DNA of 64,000 bases from RDYJ01 sp034931405 (GTDB lineage: Bacteria > Cyanobacteriota > Cyanobacteriia > Cyanobacteriales > Nostocaceae): NCBI RefSeq assembly GCF_034931405.1, contig NZ_JAYGHA010000030.1, forward strand, positions 7,079 to 71,078. The letters run 5' to 3'. The notes beneath the pieces were generated by a model, which ran no database searches, was not told the DNA's origin, and worked only from the letters and a program-made list of their open reading frames with translations. Of the stretch, positions 34,379-42,310 are shown in pieces (position 1 is the first letter of the stretch; each line of letters begins with the position of its first letter). A program made the position numbers and the translations under genes.

Positions 34379-34406
34379 ACTATTTTCCTAGTGAATGATG
34401 AATAGA

Positions 34407-34510
34407 TGTAGGTTGAGTTAACAGGGTGAGCGCAACCCAACAAACCCCCAAAATGTTGGGTTTCCTGAATTTCCAAAATGTTGGATTTCCTGAAGTCAAC
34501 CCAACCTACA
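34407..34510. repeat. GTTGGGTT palindromic repeat in the coxA-coxC gap
   Basis: TGTAGGTTGAGTTAACAGGG at one end and CAACCCAACCTACA at the other, with internal AATGTTGGGTTTCCTGAA repeats. It is related to 1621-1686 and fills almost all of the coxA-coxC spacer. Confidence 0.8.
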
Positions 34511-34511
34511 T

Positions 34512-36176
34512 TTAACTTACTGCTTCTGTTACTGATGAAGATTCATCATCGTTATGACCATAGTCATAGGGTCCATGAGTAACAACAGGTAAAACTTCCC
34601 AGTTTTCAATAATTGGGGGTGAACTGGTTGTCCATTCCAAAGTTAAACTTTCCCAAGGGTTATCACCTGCAAATTCTCCTTCTGTCCAGCTTTTAAAGGC
34701 GTTGTAAGCGAAGGGAATTACTGAAATACCCAAAATGAATGCGCCAATGGTGCAAAGCTGGTTTAAGCTCATAAATTGGGGGTCATACATAGCAACTCGG
34801 CGAGGCATTCCTTGTAAACCGAGTTTGTGCATGGGTAAAAATGTTAAATTAGTCCCAATTAATGTCAGAACAAAATGAACTCTTCCCCAGGTTTCGTTCA
34901 TCATTCTGCCGGTCATTTTGGGGAACCAATGATAGATACCTGCGTAAATACCAAATACAGAACCACCAAATAAAACGTAGTGGAAATGTGCGACTACATA
35001 ATAGGTGTCGTGAACGTGAACATCAAAGGGTGCTGTTCCCATGGTTACGCCACTTAAACCACCCATGACGAACATTGATAATAAACCAATTGCGAATAAC
35101 ATTGCTGTGGTAAAGCGGATTTTTCCACCCCAAAGTGTTGCTACCCAACCGAAAATTTTGACACCTGTGGGAACTGCAACTATGAGTGTGGAAATAGTGA
35201 AGAACATCCGCATCCATCCGGGTGTTCCACTGGTGAACATATGGTGAACCCAGACGAATAAACCGACGACGCAAATAGCGACTGTGGAAAAAGCGATCGC
35301 TTTATAACCAAAAATCTGTTTGCGTGCATGGGTGGGAATTACTTCTGACATAATCCCAAAAATTGGCAGAATCATTAAATAAACTGCCGGGTGGGAATAA
35401 AACCAGAATAAATGTTGGTAAATAACGACGTTACCACCTGCATCTGGTTTGAAGAAAGAAGTACCGAAGTTAATATCAAACAACAGCAGAATTAAACCTG
35501 CTGCTAATACTGGCGTGGATACAAGTGCGAGGATAGAAGTTGCTAAAATTGCCCAGCAAAATAGGGGAATTTGATCCCATTTCATGCTGGGAACTTTCAT
35601 CATCAAAATGGTGATGACAAAGTTTAATGAACCCAAAATTGAGGAAGTTCCTACTAACACAATTGCCAAAATCCACATACTTTGAGCAATTGGGGCGGTA
35701 ACTAAACTTAAAGGTGGGTAAGCTGTCCAACCTGATTGAGAACCACCGAAGATGAAACTTAGTAATAACAGTAAACCTGCGGGTGGGTTTAACCAAAAGG
35801 CGATCGCATTTAATTTAGGAAATGCCATATCTCTAGCACCCACCATTAAGGGAACTAGATAATTACCAAATCCGCCAATTGCACTGGGAACAATCCAGAG
35901 AAAAATCATGATTGTGCCATGATTGGTCATGAAGGCGTTATACAAATTCGGATCAAGAAAATCAGAATCTGGTGTTGCTAATTCCGTGCGGAGAGCGATC
36001 GCCATCAACCCACCAATCAAATAAAATGCGAAGGATGTCACTAAATATTGAATCCCAATTACTTTGTGATCAATATTAAAAGTGAAGTAGTCCTTCAATT
36101 TCCATGCTTGGTGATGTTGAGTGTGAGACACTACCTTTTCTGGTGGTGTATTTGGTGGAAATTCTATTTGTGTCAT
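34512..36176 (-). CDS. coxA: Cytochrome c oxidase subunit I
   Basis: 554 residues, twelve membrane helices. It holds the low-spin haem and the haem-copper centre. His ligands are visible in FMTNHGTIMIFLW, FWFYSHPAVYLMILP, WVHHMFTSG and VHDTYYVVAHFHYVLFGG. The helix VI motif reads YSHPAVY instead of GHPEVY: the gating Glu is replaced by the Tyr-Ser pair that defines A2-type haem-copper oxidases. The first 30 residues and the last 35 (acidic) are soluble. Expressed with coxB and coxC. In heterocystous species some cox operons are heterocyst-specific and help consume oxygen; whether this one is cannot be read directly from sequence. Confidence 0.96.
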   Translation of the reverse strand: MTQIEFPPNTPPEKVVSHTQHHQAWKLKDYFTFNIDHKVIGIQYLVTSFAFYLIGGLMAIALRTELATPDSDFLDPNLYNAFMTNHGTIMIFLWIVPSAIGGFGNYLVPLMVGARDMAFPKLNAIAFWLNPPAGLLLLLSFIFGGSQSGWTAYPPLSLVTAPIAQSMWILAIVLVGTSSILGSLNFVITILMMKVPSMKWDQIPLFCWAILATSILALVSTPVLAAGLILLLFDINFGTSFFKPDAGGNVVIYQHLFWFYSHPAVYLMILPIFGIMSEVIPTHARKQIFGYKAIAFSTVAICVVGLFVWVHHMFTSGTPGWMRMFFTISTLIVAVPTGVKIFGWVATLWGGKIRFTTAMLFAIGLLSMFVMGGLSGVTMGTAPFDVHVHDTYYVVAHFHYVLFGGSVFGIYAGIYHWFPKMTGRMMNETWGRVHFVLTLIGTNLTFLPMHKLGLQGMPRRVAMYDPQFMSLNQLCTIGAFILGISVIPFAYNAFKSWTEGEFAGDNPWESLTLEWTTSSPPIIENWEVLPVVTHGPYDYGHNDDESSSVTEAVS

Positions 36177-36207
36177 GCTTTTTTCAGTGTTCAGTTTTCA
36201 GTGAAAT

Positions 36208-36325
36208 GTAGGGGCGAAGCATTCGGAAGATAAACGTGGGGAAAAACCGATAATTAATCGACCAAATGCTTCGCCCCTACTTGGGGAAAAACCGATAATT
36301 AATCGACCAAATGCTTCGTCCCTAC
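36208..36325. repeat. GTAGGGGCGAAGCATT repeat overlapping the coxB 3' end
   Basis: Two 43-bp direct copies (36238-36280 and 36283-36325) of a unit beginning GGGGAAAAACCGATAATTAA and ending AATGCTTCGCCCCTAC (TCCCTAC in the second), with an inverted arm at 36208-36226. The second copy runs into coxB and encodes its last eight residues and stop codon. Confidence 0.9.
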
Positions 36326-37285
36326 GACTAATGAATCAAGATTTGCTTGACTCACTCCCATATCCTTTACATAAGGAGCAAGAAATTCAGGTGTAGATAA
36401 ATTAGCAGGATTTACTGCTACAACTTGAGGTTGTCCTTGTTTTTGAGCAATCTGATTTTCTGTTAACCAGCTATCAAAATCTTCTTGGCTGTGGACAATA
36501 ACTTGTGTCCGCATTGCGCCGTGATAACCACCACACAATTCTGCACAAACAACGGGATAAGTACCTGGTTTTGTAGCCACAAAACGCAATTCAGTCGCAA
36601 TACCAGGAAGTGCATCTTGTTTGAGACGAAATTGAGGAACCCAGAAAGAATGAATTACATCATCTGCGGATAAATTTAACTGCACATCAGCACCAACAGG
36701 AACGTGTAATTCACCAGCAGAAATACCTGTTTCGGGATAGTTAAATAACCAAGCAAACTGAATCCCTTTAACATCAACTACCAAATCTGCTGGTTTATTT
36801 TGAGTTTGAGGACTGCCACCAATACCAATATTAGGAGCAGCTAAAGATTGAGAACCATCACTCATACTAGCAGCCATCGCTGTACCGGAAACATGAGCAA
36901 CATGGCCATGAGGATGACTACCTGGTTCTAAACCTCCCATTTGGTTATAAATATCTACGCTATAGATACCTAAACCAATCACAATGACGCTAGGAACTGC
37001 TGTCCAAAAGATTTCTAAGGCTAAATTACCTTCTACGGGTGTACCATCACTATTGTCTCCTGGACGGCGACGATAGATAAATAAGAACACTAGAATCGTG
37101 CCTTCCACTACCAGAAAAAGAGCGATCGCAATGGTAAACATGATATTAAATAATCCGTCTACCAAAGGTGCTTGTTCGGATGCTTGTACTGGCAATAAAT
37201 TGTGATTTTGACCAATCCAGATGCTGATAGGGGAAATTATCATCCCAGCTAAAAGCGTCCACAACGACACAGGAACTTTTTGCAT
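36299..37285 (-). CDS. coxB: Cytochrome c oxidase subunit II
   Basis: 328 residues. Two N-terminal membrane helices are followed by a periplasmic/lumenal cupredoxin domain with the binuclear CuA site: His in DDVIHSFWVP and the CAELCGGYHGAM loop (two Cys, His, Met, plus Glu). It accepts electrons from cytochrome c6 or plastocyanin. An insertion of about 40 residues (GSHPHGHVAHVSGTAMAAS region) separates the helices from the domain. The last eight residues (GTKHLVD end) are encoded by a dispersed repeat, so the native C terminus has been replaced or extended. First gene of coxBAC. Confidence 0.95.
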   Translation of the reverse strand: MQKVPVSLWTLLAGMIISPISIWIGQNHNLLPVQASEQAPLVDGLFNIMFTIAIALFLVVEGTILVFLFIYRRRPGDNSDGTPVEGNLALEIFWTAVPSVIVIGLGIYSVDIYNQMGGLEPGSHPHGHVAHVSGTAMAASMSDGSQSLAAPNIGIGGSPQTQNKPADLVVDVKGIQFAWLFNYPETGISAGELHVPVGADVQLNLSADDVIHSFWVPQFRLKQDALPGIATELRFVATKPGTYPVVCAELCGGYHGAMRTQVIVHSQEDFDSWLTENQIAQKQGQPQVVAVNPANLSTPEFLAPYVKDMGVSQANLDSLVVGTKHLVD

Positions 37286-37300
37286 ACTAGCTGTTCTCTA

Positions 37301-37349
37301 TCAGTTATCAGTTATCAGTTACAGCAGGGAACAGGGAACAGGGAACAGG
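37301..37349. repeat. Short tandem repeats TCAGTTA and GGGAACA
   Basis: Three TCAGTTA units, then three GGGAACA units, upstream of coxB. The second unit is the complement of the TGTTCCC units in the large array at 58155-58579. Apart from the hairpin at 37662, the rest of the 37286-37866 spacer shows nothing recognisable. Confidence 0.85.
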
Positions 37350-37661
37350 TTTAAAAGTCCCTTAGCATCAGGCTTTATCGTTCACATCTGTACCTCATTG
37401 ATCTGCAATCTGCTGTATCAGTTATCAGTTATCAATTTGTTTATTGTTTACTGATTTAGTGCATCACTTCTGCTATTGATATTTACCTATAGCTAAATTA
37501 TTTCCATAGCTAAGAGGTTTCACAATTTCAGAGGTGTTTTTGATTTTCACTTATTACCGTTCTAACTTGCACTAAATTAAAAGTGCTGAAACTTCCATAT
37601 TTTTTCATATCTCTCTTCCAAATATTACAAATTATATTTTTGTGAGAGAAAAATTGAACCA

Positions 37662-37694
37662 GATCCCCGACTTCTTTAAGAAGTCGGGGATCTA
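37662..37694. repeat. Minimal GATCCCCGACTTCT hairpin
   Basis: AGATCCCCGACTTCTT and AAGAAGTCGGGGATCT form a near-perfect hairpin with no loop sequence to speak of, between coxB and fdxB. Confidence 0.9.
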
Positions 37695-37866
37695 TCTCTG
37701 TTTAATGTTGAGATAGTCGATCAATAACAATTTTAAATTTATGTTTTTGTTTATTGTGAACTTTTTAACAAATTTAAATAAATTAAGTAAGGATTGAGTA
37801 TTCCCCTCTAATTACCTGGCTAGGCTCAAATACACAAGTTAAGACTTTAGTTAATTACCAAAAATC

Positions 37867-38160
37867 TTAGCTGTCTAATGTTGCATGAGAATAACAATTT
37901 TTGGGACAAATCCGAGAACAAGCTTCACAACCAATACAGTTTTCTGGATGAGCAACTACCATCACTTTGCGTTCAATTTCTTCATCATCTTCGTCTTCTA
38001 CAAATTCACCTTCTTCATTCAATGCCATCAAGCCTAAAACTTTGTGACCACATACTTTAATACATCTGCCACAACCGATACATTTATCTTTGTCAATTTC
38101 TGTAGCAAATTTAGGTGTCCAAGTGCCACCGCCAAATCTTACTCCTGTTAATGTTGCCAT
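37867..38160 (-). CDS. fdxB: Ferredoxin III, nif-specific (FdxB)
   Basis: 97 residues with two [4Fe-4S] motifs: CIGCGRCIKVCG and CIGCEACSRICPKNC, separated by an acidic linker (EGEFVEDEDDEEIERK). The N terminus TLTGVRFGGGTWTPKF is characteristic of the nif-specific ferredoxin III family. It probably donates electrons in nitrogenase maturation or function. It is divergent from patB/cnfR across an 840-base spacer, an arrangement I recall from other heterocystous cyanobacteria. Confidence 0.92.
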   Translation of the reverse strand: MATLTGVRFGGGTWTPKFATEIDKDKCIGCGRCIKVCGHKVLGLMALNEEGEFVEDEDDEEIERKVMVVAHPENCIGCEACSRICPKNCYSHATLDS

Positions 38161-39002
38161 GAATCTATCCTCAGCAATTTTGCTTACAAATTAGTTGGTG
38201 ATTTACTCTTAATACTAGCCTAATATTTTTTAATATTGATGATAAAAATTAACTTTTTTATCAAGTTTTGCTGACTTGCTAAAATATCTCAATTTAGTTT
38301 GTAAAATAAACCATTTTAAATGCAATTCATTACTAATAAAATCCAGGCTTAATCCTTGCGTATCCAAGAAATAGCCAAAAAATTATAGATATATTTGAGA
38401 ATAGAGATATTAATATTTTTCGATATTTTTCGCAAAAATAAAATTATTTCTATGATCTAAAAGGTATGAGTAAAGTATTTACGGATACTAAAAATTAGTT
38501 ATTTGTCAGTTATGCAAATATCTATACAAATGCCAAGAGAGCAAAAGTTATATTTTGAACTTATCTAACAAGAATATACTTGAGCTTTTGCATAAAATTA
38601 TGATCTCAATATTAACCAAATAAAAACAATTCCTAATTTTATATATGTTCCTTAAAAACAGTTTAAGCAAGGAATTCTAAGGAAATCAAAACATAAATAT
38701 TTAAAACACCCTCTAAGCTCATTATGAACAAACTTAGCGAAATCTTTATGAAATGTATAGTTAATGAAGAAGCAATGAAGCCTTGGTTTAAAGGTCTAAA
38801 AGAGGGAGGTGATAAGTGATAGAAAATACAAATTACCATCTCTCACTTTAAATCATGAACCTGATAACTGTTAACCGCTAAGTGAGGCGAGAAGAAATTT
38901 TCTTGTCATGGAGATAATTTGGTAGCAAGTTATGAATCAAGAGGAGACATCGAGGGGAGACTTGAGCCAAACATCTCAGCAATTAGAGTAGGAAGAAGCC
39001 TT
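38161..39002. other. Divergent fdxB-patB intergenic region
   Basis: 842 bases, very AT-rich, holding the promoters of fdxB (minus) and patB (plus). No NtcA box of the strict GTA-N8-TAC form was found by eye; GTAAAGTATTTAC near 38470 has a 7-base spacer. A 31-codon frame (38724-38819) precedes patB and could be a leader peptide, without further support. AAACACCCTCTAAG near 38705 resembles a MITE end. Confidence 0.5.
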
Positions 39003-40592
39003 ATGCCTTATACAATTCCTAATCAAAATTGTGGTAGATGTGATAAATGCCGCCTCCAATGTCCTACGGGTGCAATCAAAATTGAAAATAATGAATATTG
39101 GATTGATCCTTGTCTTTGTAACAATTGCGAGGGTTATTATCCAGAACCACAATGTGTAATTGCTTGTCCAACAAATTCTCCTATACCGTGGCAAGCAAAA
39201 AAAGGCAGATGCAAAGTTGAAGCGCGAGAACCTACCAGTCCTGATTTGTTTTCTAATGGCAAGAATCACCCTTTTGCTTCGGCAATAGTTATCTGGGAAG
39301 CTTGCAACCTACTAGCACAACGTAAATCATTAAACTGGGAAACAGACGCAGAAGGTAATTTACACTATAGCCGACAGGTGAATCAAGGTCGGGGTGCAAT
39401 TTCATTTTACATCCAAGACCCATTTCAAGTTAGTAACCTGGCGCAAAATTTACCAGTAATTGAAAATCTCGATCTTCGAGCAGCTTGTATTCATCTGATT
39501 TTTGCTGCTCATGCTACAGTCTTAGATCAACCGTGGGAACAAGAATTTGCTATTGATGAACGCCAAATTGAAAAATACTTGGGATTAGAAAAACGCAAAG
39601 ACCTAAACAAAATCACCAAGCTATGTTTAATTAAGAACATCGTTCAGCAAGCTTGCTCACTCATAGTTTCTATTGACTGGCCACAACGGGGTAAAGTTCC
39701 CGGCTTTTCTGTTCAAGAAAGTCGTCTGTGGCATTTAACAGATATTCAGCATCACTTTCAAGAAGACAAGCAAGGTTCTAAATATCTAATTGGCTTGACA
39801 TTTAAGGTCAAAGCTGGTGTTTGGGCGCAGCATTTCCTAAATAAACAAGGCTGTAAAGAGCGGACTGGATTCTATCAATATGGTAGTCTTCCGAAAACGC
39901 TGTTAAATACAGTTATGAGTCTTTGGCAGCAACATGAAGGCGCAGTGAGATTGATGTTATGGTTACTTTTTAAAACCAAAATGGGTAGAGAACAACGCAT
40001 CACTATTCCTACTTTACTGCGCGTTGCTTATGGTGAGGAAAAAATTAACCTAGCTTCTAGATTACGGGATGAACGTAAACGTCTATTACGAACATTTGAA
40101 AATGATTTAGAAGTTCTCAATCATTATGGAGTTAAGGCAATTTTTGACCCAGTTACCTATCCTCCAGAAATCCAACCTTTGTGGGCTAAATTAGTTGATA
40201 TTCCCGAAGATCCAGATGAGGCTTTGGAATTTTGGATTAATGACGGTGGTGGTGATCATCGCCTTACAGATAGCGGACCCCGTGGTAAATGGAATATGCT
40301 AATGAATGCGCGGATTCTATCTTTTGAACTACCACCAGAATGGGAACAATTAAGTTCAGAAGCAGAGAAAAAAAAGCGGCGTACTGTTAGGAGTAAAAGA
40401 ATTCTCAAAACCCCAGATGATTTATTAGCTGCACAGGTTTTGCAAGCCCGCAAAGATATTAATATCTCCCAAAGGGAACTAGCCAAGCTGACAGGTAAAA
40501 GTCAAAGTTGGATTCGTGATGTAGAAAATGGTCGTCTGAAACCCAAACCAGAAGATCAAGCCTTATTAAGGAGGGTGCTGAACATTCTTTAA
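39003..40592 (+). CDS. patB: PatB/CnfR nitrogen-fixation regulator
   Basis: 529 residues from ATG 39003, chosen because AGGAAG lies upstream and the product starts MPYTIPNQNCGRCDKC as in the family. The N terminus carries two ferredoxin-like cysteine clusters (CGRCDKCRLQCPTG, and CLCNNCEGYYPEPQCVIACP). A long middle domain follows, and the C terminus has a helix-turn-helix (SQRELAKLTGKSQSWIRDVENG). PatB in Anabaena and CnfR in Leptolyngbya activate nif genes under low oxygen, with the Fe-S cluster as probable oxygen sensor. Divergent from fdxB. The residues translated upstream of the ATG (from 38919) are judged non-coding. Confidence 0.92.
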   Translation: MPYTIPNQNCGRCDKCRLQCPTGAIKIENNEYWIDPCLCNNCEGYYPEPQCVIACPTNSPIPWQAKKGRCKVEAREPTSPDLFSNGKNHPFASAIVIWEACNLLAQRKSLNWETDAEGNLHYSRQVNQGRGAISFYIQDPFQVSNLAQNLPVIENLDLRAACIHLIFAAHATVLDQPWEQEFAIDERQIEKYLGLEKRKDLNKITKLCLIKNIVQQACSLIVSIDWPQRGKVPGFSVQESRLWHLTDIQHHFQEDKQGSKYLIGLTFKVKAGVWAQHFLNKQGCKERTGFYQYGSLPKTLLNTVMSLWQQHEGAVRLMLWLLFKTKMGREQRITIPTLLRVAYGEEKINLASRLRDERKRLLRTFENDLEVLNHYGVKAIFDPVTYPPEIQPLWAKLVDIPEDPDEALEFWINDGGGDHRLTDSGPRGKWNMLMNARILSFELPPEWEQLSSEAEKKKRRTVRSKRILKTPDDLLAAQVLQARKDINISQRELAKLTGKSQSWIRDVENGRLKPKPEDQALLRRVLNIL

Positions 40593-40598
40593 TGTCAT

Positions 40599-40660
40599 CT
40601 CGTTCCCAGTCTCCGGCTGGGAATGCCATCTCAGAGGCTCTGCTTCAAACACCCTCTTAG
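40599..40660. repeat. CTCGTTCCCAG hairpin repeat plus MITE end
   Basis: TTCCCAGTCTCCGGCTGGGAA forms a hairpin (arms TCCCAG / CTGGGA) followed by TCAGAGGCTCTGC and AAACACCCTCTTAG. The first part is a common cyanobacterial intergenic repeat type; the last part resembles the end of the 51841-52007 element. It lies just after the patB stop. Confidence 0.7.
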
Positions 40661-40693
40661 AAAGACGAAGTTTTCAACCCCAATTTTCGATAA

Positions 40694-40812
40694 GTGAACT
40701 CCATAGAATGATTGATCCTGTTTTAATATCATTCCCCTAAAGCTTCCGCGAAAGTAGGGGTAATTCATGAATTACCCCTACACTATTGGATCATGTTTTT
40801 TGTGGAGTTCTC
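40694..40812. repeat. MITE-like inverted-repeat element (GAACTCCA ends)
   Basis: GAACTCCATAGAATGATTGA near the left end pairs with the complement of the right end (GGATCATG, then TGTGGAGTTC). An inner palindrome, GGGGTAATTCATGAATTACC plus CC, lies at its centre. About 118 bp, non-coding. The remaining 40813-41301 spacer contains no apparent gene. Confidence 0.55.
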
Positions 40813-41301
40813 TAAGTAAATTAAAAAGTGATACCTTTTTTGCTGTACCGCAAGATACTCTCTCTTTTGAATATTTATATAGCTAATACTTATCAGACTT
40901 TCCAAATCATTTAAAAATTTATAACCTTCAAAATTTTTCCTTTATATTTTCTTAATAATTAATTGAGAATTATTTTTATTTATCAACGGTATTGCAATAC
41001 TTTCAGCGATATGCTATGATTTATGAGAATTTGTAATTTCGATTATTGTGCCTATTTGTAAGATTGAGTTGAAAGCATAAGTTTAAAAGCCTTCATTTAT
41101 AAGCACTTCAGGAATTGCGAACAAAAAATAATACAAAACTTAATAAATTAGTCAAGGATTAGTAAAACAAATTTTGCCTAAATTCGATGCTGTTGTTTGA
41201 TGGATAGAATTTTGAGTATTGACAAATAAGAAATTTTGTGATATTAGACCTGCTTGATTAGCATGACATGAGTAAATAAAGCTTACACCAAACAGTAACC
41301 G

Positions 41302-41910
41302 ATGAATAACTTTATCAATAATAAAAAACAACTCTTTGATCGCTGGGCATCAAGCTACGATTGGACATTTCCCTCTTTTATTTACCAAGCTATCCATAAA
41401 AGATTGATTTCTCAAATTCAACTACCAGCAAATGCTAACGTACTTGATTTAGGTTGTGGAACGGGACGCTTACTAAATAGATTAGCGAGTCATTTTCCTA
41501 ACTTGCGCGGGACAGGATTAGATTTATCTCCTCAAATGTTGCGGGTTGCTAGACAAAGTAATCAACACCATCCGCGATTAATTTATCTTGAAGGTAATGC
41601 TGAATCACTGCCTTTTGCTGAAGGTCAATTTAATGCGGTTTTTAACACTATCAGTTTCCTACATTATCCTCAACCAGAAAAAGTTTTAAATGAAGTTGCA
41701 CGGGTACTTTCTCCTGGTGGAAACTTTTATTTAGTTGATATAACGGCTGATAATTCTGCTTTTAAACTCATGGCCAATTCTCCAACAGGAATTAAATTTT
41801 ATCATCAAGAACAACGTCAACAATTAGGTGCTGGGGCTGGACTTTTGTGTTTAGGTCATTATTATTTATTAGGTCCAGTATTGTTAACAGTTTTTGCTAA
41901 ACCTGAGTAG
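41302..41910 (+). CDS. Class I SAM-dependent methyltransferase
   Basis: 202 residues. It has FDRWASSYDWTFPSFIYQ at the start (UbiE-like entry), the glycine-rich SAM site VLDLGCGTGRLLNRL, the acidic strand GTGLDLSPQML, NAESLPFAEGQFNAVFN, and ARVLSPGGNFYLVDI. This is the Methyltransf_11 arrangement. Substrate cannot be told; related cyanobacterial enzymes methylate small molecules or quinones. No operon partner is adjacent. Confidence 0.9.
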   Translation: MNNFINNKKQLFDRWASSYDWTFPSFIYQAIHKRLISQIQLPANANVLDLGCGTGRLLNRLASHFPNLRGTGLDLSPQMLRVARQSNQHHPRLIYLEGNAESLPFAEGQFNAVFNTISFLHYPQPEKVLNEVARVLSPGGNFYLVDITADNSAFKLMANSPTGIKFYHQEQRQQLGAGAGLLCLGHYYLLGPVLLTVFAKPE

Positions 41911-41929
41911 GTTAATCAATACATCAGCG

Positions 41930-42020
41930 GTTAGCTACACAAACTAAGTCCACCTATTCCTACGGTTTCGTAAGGGATAGGTATAAATCTAGACTTTACT
42001 TTATAAACATCCTCTTAGGA
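41930..42020. repeat. Degenerate copy of the 51841-52007 MITE
   Basis: CTACACAAACTAAGTCCACC, a hairpin around CCTATTCCTACGG / CGTAAGGGATAGG, and a right end AGACTTTACTTTATAAACAT plus CCTCTTAG. Order and sequences match the element at 51841-52007 in decayed form. The rest of the 42021-42310 spacer is featureless. Confidence 0.55.
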
Positions 42021-42310
42021 TTATAGGGCTGTATAGACTGTATTTGTGAGGTTTTGGATAAATTTGAGAGCAAATAATTAATCAAATCAAGTACGTAATA
42101 AGCCAATTAAATTTACTGGTATGATTAAAGTAATAATTATTTGGTGTATCATACGCAAAGTATCGTGATTGCTCATAGTCAAACTTGAGATATTCACGAA
42201 CTTCAGATAGAATACTTAGTATTTATTACTCCTGTTAGTAAATGCTACCGATGGTGTTTGATTTCATAATTGTTAAGTCGTCAGTTTGAAATTAAGGTGT
42301 GTAAGGAAAA

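Noticed and set aside
34862..35796. Several open frames inside coxA on both strands
   Set aside because: Shadows of the coxA coding sequence; their residues have no family pattern.
38466..38480. A possible NtcA box (GTAAAGTATTTAC)
   Set aside because: The spacer is 7 bases, not 8, and no -10 element at the right distance was seen.
38724..38819. 31-codon frame upstream of patB
   Set aside because: It may be a leader peptide, but nothing beyond an ATG and a nearby GGAGGTG supports it.
38919..39002. 28-residue extension of PatB
   Set aside because: PatB/CnfR proteins begin at MPYTIPN with the Cys cluster; AGGAAG lies before ATG 39003.
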